A stretch of DNA of 32,337 bases from an uncultured Pelagibacteraceae bacterium (GCA_902588595.1 CACIPT010000009.1:1-32337); one strand, 5' to 3'. Shown: positions 16,964-26,044, counted from the first letter of the stretch. Program-made: numbers and translations. Notes: generated from the sequence alone by a model not told the origin.

Positions 16964-17455
16964 ATGATAATTAAACTTAAAAATAAAGATACTCTAAATA
17001 TAGGTAAATTTAAACTTAAATGCTGCATAGGCAAAAATGGTATTGTCAAAAATAAGTTAGAAGGAGATCTATGCACTCCAAATGGCAAGTTTAAACTTGG
17101 AAATTTATATTGGAGAAATGATAGAGTTAAAAAACCTCAAACAAAATTATTTTGTAAAAAAATTAAAAAAAATATGGGTTGGTGTATTGATGGTAATAAT
17201 CTTAAATACAATAAAGAAATAAAAATAAATAAAAATATTAAATATGAGAAATTATATAGATCGGACCACAAGTATGACTACTTTATTTTAATAAAGTATA
17301 ACTATATTAAAACAAAAAAAAATAAAGGAAGTGCTATTTTTATACATCTTTCTAAAAACTACAAACCCACAGCTGGATGTATTGCTCTTTCAAAAAAAGA
17401 TTTTTTAATTCTTGCAAAAATTGTCAAAAAAAATACAAAAATAGTTATAAACTAA
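16964..17455 (+). CDS. YkuD-fold L,D-transpeptidase-family protein (COG3786-like)
   Basis: A 163-residue protein without signal peptide or membrane segment. Family signatures: CIGKNGIVKNKLEGDLCTPNGKFKL near the N-terminus and IFIHLSKNYKPTAGCIALSKKDF near the C-terminus, giving His128 and the nucleophile Cys139 in TAGC, the variant of SHGC found in the short COG3786 branch. Classical YkuD enzymes make 3-3 crosslinks or attach proteins to peptidoglycan in the periplasm; lack of an export signal leaves its location and substrate open. It starts 13 bp from the divergent regulator ATG, so its promoter must lie within that gene. Its end overlaps yggS by 4 bp. Confidence 0.82.
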   Translation: MIIKLKNKDTLNIGKFKLKCCIGKNGIVKNKLEGDLCTPNGKFKLGNLYWRNDRVKKPQTKLFCKKIKKNMGWCIDGNNLKYNKEIKINKNIKYEKLYRSDHKYDYFILIKYNYIKTKKNKGSAIFIHLSKNYKPTAGCIALSKKDFLILAKIVKKNTKIVIN

Positions 17456-18111
17456 GTTCTTTCTCCAAATATTTTAGAACCTATTCTTAAATAAGTTGAT
17501 CCAAATGTTATGGCTTTTAGGTAGTCATTTGACATACCCATGCTAGTATCTTTTAATTTAAATTTCTCACTTATTCTCTCAATCTGTGAAAAATAAAACT
17601 CTGTATCTTGATTTTCAGGTGGAAGACACATTAAACCAACAACATTTAATTCCAATTGTTTACAATAATTATAAAATTCCTCAAATTTGCTTAGCTCTAT
17701 TCCTGATTTTTGTTCTTCATTACCCAGATTTAGTTGAATAAATAGTTTTGGTTTTTTTTCACATTTTTTTTGCTCATCAGAAATTTTTTTGGCTAGCTTG
17801 GGATTGTCTAAGGAATGAATATAATCAAAAAGTTTTACTGCGTATTTGACCTTATTAGTTTGAAGTTTTCCTACCATATGCAAAATTATTTTATTGTTAT
17901 TTTTCTTAATTTCTGCCCACTTATTAACCGCTTCTTGAACTTTGTTTTCACCAAAGTGTACATGTCCATAATCAATCAAAGGATTTATATCTTTAATACT
18001 AAAAGTCTTTGATACAGCTATAATACTAGGATAATAATTTAAATTTAAATCAATTAATTTTGTTTTTATTTCATTTTTAATATTTATATAGTTCTGGACA
18101 GTTTTATGCAT
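17452..18111 (-). CDS. yggS: YggS-family pyridoxal-phosphate homeostasis protein
   Basis: A 219-residue single-domain PLP-binding barrel. IIAVSKTFSIKDI carries the PLP lysine (Lys35); FGENKVQEAVNKW, LHMVGKLQTNK, LFIQLNLGNEEQKSGI, GLMCLPPE and LSMGMS-like SMGMSNDYLKAI followed by STYLRIGSKIFGER complete the family signature. It buffers PLP and affects amino-acid pools but has no known catalytic reaction. The start codon shares the palindrome ATGCAT (18106-18111) with the divergent ThiE-like gene, so both 5' ends overlap by 6 bp and neither has an intergenic promoter. Confidence 0.94.
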   Translation of the reverse strand: MHKTVQNYINIKNEIKTKLIDLNLNYYPSIIAVSKTFSIKDINPLIDYGHVHFGENKVQEAVNKWAEIKKNNNKIILHMVGKLQTNKVKYAVKLFDYIHSLDNPKLAKKISDEQKKCEKKPKLFIQLNLGNEEQKSGIELSKFEEFYNYCKQLELNVVGLMCLPPENQDTEFYFSQIERISEKFKLKDTSMGMSNDYLKAITFGSTYLRIGSKIFGERT

Positions 18112-18639
18112 AAAGATTTTTCAAATTTATATTATTTTATAGATAAATTTGATCCAGTCCATCTAAAGAAGATAAATAATAATATCTCAATAATATATAG
18201 GAATTATTCTAAAAAAACTGATGAAAAATTAATACTTAAAATCAAGGATTTTTGCAAAAAAAATGGAAGGAAATTTTATCTTGCTAACAACATAAAACTT
18301 GCTCTAAAACTTTCTCTACATGGTGTTTACTTGCCTGCTTTTAATAATGATTTAAAACATTTAAGTTATACATTAAAAAAAAATTTCTTAATCATTGGTT
18401 CTGCACACAACTTGAAAGAAATTCGAATTAAAGAAAGTCAAAAAGTAAAAGAAATTTTTATTTCTTCTATATTTAAAAAGAAAAAAAATTATTTAGGATT
18501 ATATAAATTTAAAATTTTGTCCAAACTTTCAAAAAAAAGAATTATTGCTTTGGGAGGTATTAATAAAATTAATTTAAAAAGAATTAATTTACTTAATATT
18601 CATGGTTTTTCTGGGATAAGCTATTTTAAACACAAATAA
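18106..18639 (+). CDS. Short divergent ThiE/TenI-fold protein
   Basis: A 177-residue protein resembling thiamine-phosphate synthase-type barrels. FCKKNGRKFYLANNIKLALKLSLHGVYLP matches the ThiE segment GIPLIINDRxDLALxxGADGVHLG in position and pattern, NFLIIGSAHNLKEI matches IGVSxHxxxE, and KKRIIALGGINKINLKRINLLNIHGFSGISYF matches the C-terminal GGIxxxNxxxxxxxGxxGxAxxS. Several ThiE substrate residues, including the pyrophosphate-binding TxTK loop, are not evident. It may be a TenI-like or degenerate ThiE protein rather than an active synthase. It starts inside the yggS start codon and ends immediately before the strong hairpin terminator. Confidence 0.68.
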   Translation: MHKDFSNLYYFIDKFDPVHLKKINNNISIIYRNYSKKTDEKLILKIKDFCKKNGRKFYLANNIKLALKLSLHGVYLPAFNNDLKHLSYTLKKNFLIIGSAHNLKEIRIKESQKVKEIFISSIFKKKKNYLGLYKFKILSKLSKKRIIALGGINKINLKRINLLNIHGFSGISYFKHK

Positions 18640-18641
18640 AA

Positions 18642-18680
18642 AAAAGGCCCCTTATAAATAAGGGGCCTTTTAATTTTTTT
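18642..18680. terminator. Strong bidirectional intrinsic terminator
   Basis: A 14-bp perfect inverted repeat, AAAAGGCCCCTTAT (18642-18655) and ATAAGGGGCCTTTT (18658-18671), with a T-rich run after it on the plus strand and an A-run before it that becomes a T-run on the minus strand. It lies between the convergent ThiE-like and porin genes and can stop both transcripts. Its GC-rich core makes it the only convincing intrinsic terminator in the window. Confidence 0.92.
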
Positions 18681-18697
18681 AATCTTATTACTTATAT

Positions 18698-19618
18698 TTA
18701 GAATGCAAATGATACTGCAATTTCTCTATATGAGTCGTCAGATCCTGCTGTTCCAGCAACATCGTCTGTAGAGTTAGCTACAAAACCAACTGTAACTCCA
18801 CCTGTTGTGTATGAAGCAGAAACACCAGTTGATGTTTCGTCAGTTTTTCCTGCACCCATATCAACTTCGTGTCTACCAGCAGATATTGATAAATTGTCAT
18901 TAACTGCAAATGAAGCACCAATGTGGTTACTTTCTTCATCAGCTGTTGAACCAGTGTTATCACGGTCAGACATTTGGTAACCAACAGTAACTGCTCCTGA
19001 AGTGTATTTTGCCCACATAGTTTGTAGGTCAACAGTTTCTCCGTCTTCACCTTGAGCAACACCAAGCGTTAATCCATCCAATAAGCCATTATATTCAACA
19101 GCCCATGAACTATCAGATGCAGCACCACCTGCTGCACTAGCTCCACCATTAACATATGCTAAAGAAACAGTAACGTTTCCGAATGTTCCATTATAGCCAA
19201 CCATGTTTTTGTTATCGTGCGTAGGTATACCATTATCATCAGCGTCTGAGTCATCCCATACTTGCTCACCAGCAGTTGGTATAACATCAGAATATTTGTT
19301 AATACCAGCGCCGTTTGCACCATTCCATAATCCTACAGTTCCTGTATCTCCCATGTCAATTGTAACTTGAGAAGATGAAAATGCAGAGTCAGTCATTGAG
19401 TATGTTGTACTAACTGTGTAACCATTATCTAACTCACCTGATCCAGAAAAAGATAATCCTTTACTATTTGAAAAAGAGTTACCTGTAACTTCTGTCTCGT
19501 CTTGAGCAGCATGAGTTATTTTTGCTGAACCACTTACGCTCATTGCACCAGCGAAAGCAGAACTTGCAACTAAAGATCCTGCTAAAGCAGTTAATCCTAG
19601 TTTAGTTATATTTTTCAT
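18698..19618 (-). CDS. Major outer-membrane porin
   Basis: A 306-residue protein with a classical signal peptide, KNITKLGLTALAGSLVASSAFA, cut after Ala23. The mature part shows alternating beta-barrel strands (GSAKITHAAQ, TVSTTYSMTDS, VTVSLAYVNGG, GVTVGFVANS), acidic Gly/Asp/Ser-rich loops, no cysteines, and ends in phenylalanine (EIAVSFAF), the usual outer-membrane assembly signal. This fits the gram-negative porin family, here at the short end. Base composition and codon use are visibly less A/T-biased than in neighbours and there is a strong AGGAGT ribosome site, pointing to very high expression rather than transfer. It is a single-gene unit with its own terminator. Confidence 0.9.
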   Translation of the reverse strand: MKNITKLGLTALAGSLVASSAFAGAMSVSGSAKITHAAQDETEVTGNSFSNSKGLSFSGSGELDNGYTVSTTYSMTDSAFSSSQVTIDMGDTGTVGLWNGANGAGINKYSDVIPTAGEQVWDDSDADDNGIPTHDNKNMVGYNGTFGNVTVSLAYVNGGASAAGGAASDSSWAVEYNGLLDGLTLGVAQGEDGETVDLQTMWAKYTSGAVTVGYQMSDRDNTGSTADEESNHIGASFAVNDNLSISAGRHEVDMGAGKTDETSTGVSASYTTGGVTVGFVANSTDDVAGTAGSDDSYREIAVSFAF

Positions 19619-19820
19619 ATTTACTCCTATTTATGTTTTATAATTAATTATAAACAGCGTATTAGTATCAAAATAACTTCTATTTTTTCCTTATTTTTGC
19701 AAAAATTATCATTAAATTTTCTAAGTGTTGCAAAATTACATCACTCATTTTTCTCATAAAATTAGCTTTTTTTCGATATAATTGGTTTTTTTTATGATAT
19801 TAAAAATTCACTAAAATTCC
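19619..19820. promoter_or_regulatory. Porin / DUF3576 divergent control region
   Basis: This 202-bp gap is the longest in the window and contains no gene that I can see. On the minus strand AGGAGTAAATATG is a near-consensus ribosome site for the porin. An 18-bp perfect palindrome TTTATAATTAATTATAAA at 19637-19654 contains TATAAT and may cover the porin -10. Two copies of TTGCAAAA start at 19697 and 19728, 31 bp or about three helical turns apart, and could be operator half-sites or A/T-rich chance. A TATAAT near 19776 on the plus strand could serve the DUF3576 gene. Confidence 0.5.
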
Positions 19821-20372
19821 ATGATAAAACATAATTTTATTAAAGCAATATTGTCATTTTCCTTAATATTAGTTTTTTTAAGCTCTTGTGAAGCTGTTAA
19901 GTATAAAAAAGTAAGTGCAAAAGATTACCCTCCTGAACCTGAGAAGAGAGTTAGAAAGAATTTAGAGGAAGGAAGAGGTTTCAGGCTTATGGGTGATGAT
20001 GATAAAGGTGGTGTATTTGATTTTGCGAGTTCAAATCCTTTGTGGAGAGCTAGTTTAGATACAATAAATTTTCTACCTTTAATTTCAGCGAATTATAGTG
20101 GTGGGATAATTATATCTGATTGGTACTCTGGTGGAAATGAAAATGAATCAATAAAAATAACAATTCGTTTTCTTACAAATGAAATAAGAGCAGACGCTTT
20201 AGAAATAAAAGTTTTTTCAAAAAAATGTGGCATACAATCAAATTGTAAAATTATTGAAAATGAAGGGAAAATTGTAAAAGATTTAAAAAAAAATATCTTA
20301 AAAAAAGCAGCTATCTATGAAAAAGAATTAACATCAAAAAATAAAAAAAAGTATTTAGGAAAAATTAAATAG
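19821..20372 (+). CDS. DUF3576-family lipoprotein
   Basis: A 183-residue protein with a lipoprotein signal (AILSFSLILVFLSSC, Cys23). The mature part has EGRGFRLMGDDDKGGVFDFASSNPLWRASLDTINFLPLISANYSGGIIISDWY, characteristic of DUF3576, a family found in alphaproteobacteria next to leuS, as here. Function is not known. The outer-membrane or inner-membrane lipoprotein location and the company of leuS, lptE and holA suggest an envelope-assembly role, which is inference. It is 38 bp upstream of leuS on the same strand. Confidence 0.87.
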   Translation: MIKHNFIKAILSFSLILVFLSSCEAVKYKKVSAKDYPPEPEKRVRKNLEEGRGFRLMGDDDKGGVFDFASSNPLWRASLDTINFLPLISANYSGGIIISDWYSGGNENESIKITIRFLTNEIRADALEIKVFSKKCGIQSNCKIIENEGKIVKDLKKNILKKAAIYEKELTSKNKKKYLGKIK

Positions 20373-20410
20373 ATATTTTAATTTAATCATTTAATTTTAA
20401 GTTCAACTTA

Positions 20411-22948
20411 ATGGACAGATATAATTTTAAATTAGTCGAAAAAAAATGGCAAGCATATTGGAATAAAAATAAAAGCTTTAAAACAACATTAGATAAGTCA
20501 AAAAAAAAATTTTATTGTCTTGAAATGTTTCCATATCCATCTGGAAAAATTCACATGGGTCACGTAAGAAATTACACCATTGGTGACGTTTTATCTCGAT
20601 ATAAATCAATGCTAGGATTTAATGTTTTACACCCAATGGGATGGGACTCGTTTGGTTTACCAGCCGAAAATGCAGCAAAGCAAAATAATTTAGATCCTAA
20701 AATTTGGACTGAAAAAAACATATCAATTATGAAAACACAATTAAAAAAATTAGGTTTATCAATTGATTGGGACAGAGAAATTTCGACATGTTCAAAAGAA
20801 TATTATAAACATCAGCAAAAGTTTTTTTTAGATCTATACGACAAAGGTTTAGTTTATAGAAAAGAAAGTTATGTAAATTGGGACCCAATAGAAAAAAGTG
20901 TTTTAGCAAACGAACAAGTTATAGATGGCAAAGGATGGAGATCTGGTGTCACAGTTGAGAGAAAAAAATTAAATCAGTGGTTTTTTAATATTTCAAAATT
21001 TTCAGAAGAGTTGCTGAGCGGCCTAGATAAATTAGATTCGTGGCCTAATAAAGTTAAAACTATGCAAAAAAATTGGATTGGTAAATCTTTCGGATGTGAA
21101 ATTGATTTTAATTTAAAAAAAAACGACCAAGTTAATTCTATTAAATGCTTTACAACTAGACCTGACACCTTGTTTGGTATGTCTTTTTTGGCTGTGTCTA
21201 TTGATCATCCAATATCAAAATTTTACAAAGAAAGGGATGACTTTAAAAAATTTAAAGAAGAATGCTCAAAAACTGGAACAACTGAAGAAGCAATAGCTCA
21301 GGCTGAAAAAATAGGCTTTAAAACTGATTTAAGAGCAATTAACCCTTTAGATAATACAAAAACAGTACCAGTCTATTTTGCTAATTTTGTTTTGATGGAC
21401 TATGGATTTGGTGCAGTATTTGGATGTCCTGCACACGATCAAAGAGACCTTGATTTTGCAAATAAATATAAATTAAAAATTATGCCAGTTGTAGAGCCAC
21501 TTGATAGTACGGGCCATGAGTATGATAAAAATAAGAACTTTGTAATTATAGGGCAAGCTTACACAGGACCTGGAAAAATAATAAATTCAAATTTTTTAAA
21601 TGATCTTAAAGCTCCTGAAGAGTCAATTGTTAAAACCATTGAATATCTAGAAAAAAACAATATCGGAAAAAAGAAAATTAACTTTAGACTTAAAGATTGG
21701 GGTGTATCAAGACAAAGATATTGGGGATGCCCAATACCAATTGTTTATGATGAAAATAATAATGTAAAAAAAATACCGTTAGAGAACTTGCCTGTTGAAC
21801 TCCCTGAAAATATTAATCTAAGTACTAATGGTAATCCATTAGATCATGTGGACAGTTGGAAAAACATAACCATAGAAGGAAAAAAATATAAAAGAGAGAC
21901 TGATACTTTAGATACATTTGTTGACTCTTCTTGGTATTTTTTAAGATTTTGTTCTCCAAAAAATGAAGTTGAAGGTTTTGATATGGAAGAAGTTAAATAC
22001 TGGATGCCTGTTGATCAATATATTGGAGGTATTGAACACGCAATATTACATCTGCTTTATTCAAGATTTTTTATGCAAGCAATAAACTTTAATCATGAAG
22101 AATTTAATATTACTGAGCCTTTTAGTGGTTTATTTACGCAAGGAATGGTTTGTCATGAAACTTATAGAAACCAGCAAGGTAATTGGTTAAGCCCAGAGGA
22201 GTATGAGCTTGCTAAATCAAGAGGTGAAATAATCAAAATTGGTTCTCCAGAATCAATGTCGAAGTCAAAAAAAAATACAATTGATCCAGAAAAAATAATT
22301 GAAAATTATGGAGCTGATGCCGTTAGAATATTTATTTTATCTGATAGTCCACCAGAGAAAGATGTGCAATGGTCAGAAACAGGTATGTTATCCTCTTATA
22401 AGTTCACTCAAAAACTTTGGACCTTACATCAAAAGTTTAAAAATAAAATTGAAGAAAATTCAGATAAAAAAGATGAAGAAATTTCAATTTTTACTAATCA
22501 GATGATTGAAAAGATAAAATATAATTTAGAAAAATTTCATTACAATGTAATTATTGCTAATTTGTATGAATTTTATAATTTTTTTAATAATAAGCTAAAT
22601 TTTAATATTAATAAAAAAACTCTTTTAGAGAATTATATTAAATTTCTATCAGCAATTTCACCAATAATACCTCATTTTACCTCAGAATGTTTGACAGATC
22701 TTAAATTAAATCCTTTTCAAAAATGGCCAGAAGTTGATAAAAATTTAATTAAAAATGATACTGTTAAATATGTAATTCAAATAAATGGAAAAAAAAGGGC
22801 TACAATTACGTGTATGAAAGATATTTCTGAAAAAGAACTAATTAAAGAAATTATGGGTGGTGAAAGTACAAAAAAAATTTTTGAAAATAAAAAAATAAAT
22901 AAATGTTTTTTTGTTAAAAACAGACTAATAAATATTCTAGTTCAATGA
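20411..22948 (+). CDS. leuS: Leucine-tRNA ligase
   Basis: An 845-residue class I synthetase of normal LeuRS length. Signatures: [21 protein letters not shown] with HMGH at 48-51; [18 protein letters not shown]; the editing domain (about 225-420) with the threonine-rich [13 protein letters not shown] and [39 protein letters not shown]; and [13 protein letters not shown] at about 614-626. The KMSKS motif thus lacks its first lysine (SMSKS), keeping the catalytic second lysine. It charges tRNA-Leu and clears mischarged products. The 3' end overlaps lptE by 4 bp (ATGA). Confidence 0.98.
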   Translation: MDRYNFKLVEKKWQAYWNKNKSFKTTLDKSKKKFYCLEMFPYPSGKIHMGHVRNYTIGDVLSRYKSMLGFNVLHPMGWDSFGLPAENAAKQNNLDPKIWTEKNISIMKTQLKKLGLSIDWDREISTCSKEYYKHQQKFFLDLYDKGLVYRKESYVNWDPIEKSVLANEQVIDGKGWRSGVTVERKKLNQWFFNISKFSEELLSGLDKLDSWPNKVKTMQKNWIGKSFGCEIDFNLKKNDQVNSIKCFTTRPDTLFGMSFLAVSIDHPISKFYKERDDFKKFKEECSKTGTTEEAIAQAEKIGFKTDLRAINPLDNTKTVPVYFANFVLMDYGFGAVFGCPAHDQRDLDFANKYKLKIMPVVEPLDSTGHEYDKNKNFVIIGQAYTGPGKIINSNFLNDLKAPEESIVKTIEYLEKNNIGKKKINFRLKDWGVSRQRYWGCPIPIVYDENNNVKKIPLENLPVELPENINLSTNGNPLDHVDSWKNITIEGKKYKRETDTLDTFVDSSWYFLRFCSPKNEVEGFDMEEVKYWMPVDQYIGGIEHAILHLLYSRFFMQAINFNHEEFNITEPFSGLFTQGMVCHETYRNQQGNWLSPEEYELAKSRGEIIKIGSPESMSKSKKNTIDPEKIIENYGADAVRIFILSDSPPEKDVQWSETGMLSSYKFTQKLWTLHQKFKNKIEENSDKKDEEISIFTNQMIEKIKYNLEKFHYNVIIANLYEFYNFFNNKLNFNINKKTLLENYIKFLSAISPIIPHFTSECLTDLKLNPFQKWPEVDKNLIKNDTVKYVIQINGKKRATITCMKDISEKELIKEIMGGESTKKIFENKKINKCFFVKNRLINILVQ

Positions 22949-23415
22949 TTAAAAAAAATTTAATAAAATTTTTAATATTATTATTTTTCATATCTGGTTG
23001 TGGCTATAGTCCAATTTTTTCAAATAAAGAAAATAATTTTTCAGTAATTATATTAAGCTCAACTGGAAATAGTAAATTAAACAAAATAATTGAAAAAAAA
23101 ATTAGTATATACAATGTATCAGATAGTAATAATTTTTTTACTTTAAAAATAAACACCAAATTAGACAAAATAATTTCATCAAAAGATTCTAAGGGTAACC
23201 CAAAAACTTTTACAATTAATATAAATTCAAAAATTATAATTAAAGATCCAGCAGGAAAATTAAGTGAAAAAGAATATTATAAATCAATTAATTATAATAA
23301 TAAAAATAATAAATTTGATTTATACAAATATGAGAAAGAAATTGAAAAAAATTTAATAGAAAAAATATCGGAAGAATTAATTATTTATCTACAATCAATT
23401 CAAAAAAATCAATGA
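22945..23415 (+). CDS. lptE: LPS-assembly lipoprotein LptE
   Basis: A 156-residue lipoprotein: signal [14 protein letters not shown] with Cys19, then GYSPIFSN, the usual start of the mature LptE/RlpB family in alphaproteobacteria (GCGYxPxY). The rest is a beta/alpha pattern rich in Lys/Ile with low primary conservation. LptE plugs the LptD barrel that inserts lipopolysaccharide in the outer membrane. The call rests on the N-terminus, the size and the position between leuS and holA, where lptE is found across proteobacteria. It overlaps both neighbours by 4 bp. Confidence 0.85.
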   Translation: MIKKNLIKFLILLFFISGCGYSPIFSNKENNFSVIILSSTGNSKLNKIIEKKISIYNVSDSNNFFTLKINTKLDKIISSKDSKGNPKTFTININSKIIIKDPAGKLSEKEYYKSINYNNKNNKFDLYKYEKEIEKNLIEKISEELIIYLQSIQKNQ

Positions 23416-24395
23416 TTTTAAAAGCTTACGAATATCAAAAAATAAAAAAATTAAATAATAAAATTTTTTTATTTTATGGTGAGAATGATGGTTACAAAAA
23501 TCAAGTAATTAAAGAAATTTTTATTAATGATTTTGATGGAAACATAGAACGTTTTGATGAAAATGAAATTTTAAACAATTTTGATAATTTTATATCAAGC
23601 CTTATCAACAAGTCTTTTTTTAGTGAATTAAAGTTAATTTTAATATCCAGAGTTAGTGAAAAAATAATTAAACTAATTGATGAATTATTACTCAGAGAAA
23701 TTAATGATGTAAAAATTGTATTAAACTCTAAGTTGCTAGATAAAAAATCTAAACTAAGATATTTATTCGAAAAAGATAAAAAATTAATTTGTATCCCTTT
23801 TTATAAAGATGAAAATAAAATTCTCGTTCAATTTGCAAATAATTTCTTTAAAGATAAAAAATTATCAATTTCACCAGAAACTATTAACTTGATTGTAGAA
23901 CGTAGCAGTGGTGATAGAGCAAATTTAAATAATGAACTAAACAAAATATCTCTGTATTTTCTAAATAAAAATAAAATTAATATTGAAGAAGTTATTAAAC
24001 TAACGAATTTAACTGAAAACTACAGTATTTCAGAGCTCGCCGACAATTGTTTGTCAAAAAATATAAAGAAAATAAATAAAATATTTAATGAAAATGTTTT
24101 TTCTGTTGACGATTGTATACTAATTATAAGAACATTACTTTCAAAAGCAAAAAGGCTTTTGGAAATAAAAAAAATTGTTTATAAAGATAAAAATATAGAA
24201 AAAACAATTTCAAATTATAAACCTCAAATTTTTTGGAAAGATAAAGAAATTATAAAAAATCAAATTTCTAAATGGAATCTAGAAGAAACAGAAAAGTTAA
24301 TCTACAAAATTAATGATATAGAAATAAACATCAAAAAAAATTATTATAATTCTTTAAATATTGTATCTGACTTTATTATTAATTCCGCAAAATAA
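23412..24395 (+). CDS. holA: DNA polymerase III delta subunit
   Basis: A 327-residue protein of HolA length. FLFYGENDGYKNQVIKEIF near the N-terminus is the degenerate nucleotide-binding-fold start of the family; SLINKSFFSELKLILISRVSEKI and ERSSGDRANLNNELNKISLYF follow the HolA pattern, with a helical collar domain at the C-terminus. Delta is the clamp-loader wrench that opens the beta sliding clamp. Gene order leuS-lptE-holA supports the call. Its stop (24393-24395) directly abuts the parB stop on the opposite strand with zero spacing. Confidence 0.93.
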   Translation: MILKAYEYQKIKKLNNKIFLFYGENDGYKNQVIKEIFINDFDGNIERFDENEILNNFDNFISSLINKSFFSELKLILISRVSEKIIKLIDELLLREINDVKIVLNSKLLDKKSKLRYLFEKDKKLICIPFYKDENKILVQFANNFFKDKKLSISPETINLIVERSSGDRANLNNELNKISLYFLNKNKINIEEVIKLTNLTENYSISELADNCLSKNIKKINKIFNENVFSVDDCILIIRTLLSKAKRLLEIKKIVYKDKNIEKTISNYKPQIFWKDKEIIKNQISKWNLEETEKLIYKINDIEINIKKNYYNSLNIVSDFIINSAK

Positions 24396-25247
24396 TTAAT
24401 AATTTGATTTTATAATCATTATTAATCTATTTAACTGATCAAGATCATTGTATTCAAAAGTAACTTGCCCTCTATTATTTTTTTTATTTCTAATGAATAC
24501 TCTAATACCTGTTTTTTCCTCAATACTTTTTTCTAAGCTAACAAGGTTTGGATTTTTAGATATTTGATTATTTTTATTATTGTTCTTTAAAGCTCTTATT
24601 AAATTTTCAGATTGTCTGACTGATAATTTTTTTTCTATAATTTTTGTTGCTAAAAAATAAGCATTATCAAGTCCAACTAATACTTTTGCATGTCCGTGAG
24701 AAATTTTATTATCTTCAATAAAAGAAATTACTTCCTTTGGTAATGACAACAACCTTAAACAATTTGTCACATGTGTTCGGCTCTTACCTATAAATTTAGA
24801 TACTTTTTCCTGATCATAATTAAATTGATCAATTAATTTTTTGTAACCTTCTGCCTCCTCTATTGGATTAAGGTCACTTCTTTGAACATTTTCAACAATC
24901 GCAAATTCAAGTGATTTTAAATTATCAGCTTCAATTTCAACTATTGGAACTTCATGTAAACCTGCATTTTGAGCTGCTTGCCATCTTCTTTCTCCTGCAA
25001 TTATTTCAAATTTATCACTTTGGTCAGATGATTTTCTAACTATTATTGGCTGAATAATTCCTCTCTCTTTAATAGAATTTGTAAGTTCCACCATTTTTTC
25101 TTTATCAAAGCTCTTTCTTGGTTGAAGTTTATTTCTAACTATTGAACTTATCGATATTTTATTTTTTAAGAGTTTTGAATCTACATCTCCAATTAATGAA
25201 GACAATCCTCTACCTAATCCTTTTTTAGTTTTAAATGGATTAATCAT
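24396..25247 (-). CDS. parB: Chromosome-partitioning protein ParB
   Basis: A 283-residue ParB. The N-terminal KKGLGRGLSSLIGD is the ParA-interacting tail. The CTPase/ParB-N domain includes LQPRKSFDKEKMVELTNSIKERGIIQPIIVR and the IIAGERRWQAAQNAG box (GERR at 85-88). A helix-turn-helix follows (SKFIGKSRTHVTNCLRLLSLP), then a short C-terminal dimerisation domain. ParB binds parS sites, here located in rsmG and mnmG a few kilobases upstream, and spreads as a CTP-dependent clamp. The start overlaps the parA stop by 4 bp. Confidence 0.97.
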   Translation of the reverse strand: MINPFKTKKGLGRGLSSLIGDVDSKLLKNKISISSIVRNKLQPRKSFDKEKMVELTNSIKERGIIQPIIVRKSSDQSDKFEIIAGERRWQAAQNAGLHEVPIVEIEADNLKSLEFAIVENVQRSDLNPIEEAEGYKKLIDQFNYDQEKVSKFIGKSRTHVTNCLRLLSLPKEVISFIEDNKISHGHAKVLVGLDNAYFLATKIIEKKLSVRQSENLIRALKNNNKNNQISKNPNLVSLEKSIEEKTGIRVFIRNKKNNRGQVTFEYNDLDQLNRLIMIIKSNY

Positions 25248-26044
25248 GCTGCACTTTCTACAAGTTTATCTTGGATTAAAAATTCATCTGTAAAATTAAA
25301 ATACGATTTACTGCCTGGACAAGTTTTATCATAAAGCAAGACTGGAACTCCATGAGATGGTGCTTCTGACAGTCTTACATTTCTTGGTACTACTGTTTGA
25401 TAAACTTTTTCTTTGAAATAGTTTCTAGCTTCTTGTTCTACCTCACCAGATAACTTATTTCTCTTATCATACATTGTTAGAAGGATGCCTCGTATGTTGA
25501 GAGATGGATTTAAGTTGGATTTAATCCTCTCAATTGTCTTCATCAGCTGAGTAAGACCTTCAAGCGCAAAAAATTCTGTCTGCAAAGGAACCACAAGTTC
25601 GTCGGAGGCGACCAATGCCATAATTGTTAGAAGGCTTAAGGACGGAGGGCAATCGATGAGTATATAATCGTATGATACCTCAGAATCATTTAAAATAGAG
25701 GCTAATTCGTCTTTCAATTTAAAGGATCTTCGGCTGTCTCCGGCTGTCTCAACCTCCAAACCTGAGAGATCTACGTTTGAAGTTACCAAATTTAGATTTT
25801 TGAACTTAGTTGATTGAATCACTTCTGAAATTTTTTTATTTCCATTGAGCACACTATAAATTGTTAGTTCAGAATTTTCTGCATTGGATAGTCCAAGACC
25901 TGTTGTAGCATTTCCTTGCGGGTCAAGGTCAATCACTAAAATTTTTTTTCCTTTCATGCTCAATCCTGATGCTAAATTAATTACGGTAGTAGTTTTTCCT
26001 ACTCCACCTTTCTGATTAATTACTGAAATAATCTTTTTATCCAT
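25244..26044 (-). CDS. parA: Chromosome-partitioning ATPase ParA
   Basis: A 266-residue MinD/ParA ATPase. The deviant Walker A KGGVGKTTT is at 12-20, Walker A' VIDLDPQGNATTGLGL follows, and the Walker B-like YDYILIDCPPSLSLLTIMALVASD and EFFALEGLTQL are intact. It has no N-terminal DNA-binding extension, as expected for a chromosomal ParA. It drives ParB-parS complexes apart on the nucleoid. Base composition is slightly less A/T-rich than flanking genes. It overlaps rsmG by 8 bp and parB by 4 bp, forming one operon. Confidence 0.97.
   Translation of the reverse strand: MDKKIISVINQKGGVGKTTTVINLASGLSMKGKKILVIDLDPQGNATTGLGLSNAENSELTIYSVLNGNKKISEVIQSTKFKNLNLVTSNVDLSGLEVETAGDSRRSFKLKDELASILNDSEVSYDYILIDCPPSLSLLTIMALVASDELVVPLQTEFFALEGLTQLMKTIERIKSNLNPSLNIRGILLTMYDKRNKLSGEVEQEARNYFKEKVYQTVVPRNVRLSEAPSHGVPVLLYDKTCPGSKSYFNFTDEFLIQDKLVESAA

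Noticed and set aside
18778-19065. Long second-frame ORF inside the porin gene
   Set aside because: It is a shadow frame created by the repetitive Thr/Val/Gly codons of the porin; no start signal or family resemblance.
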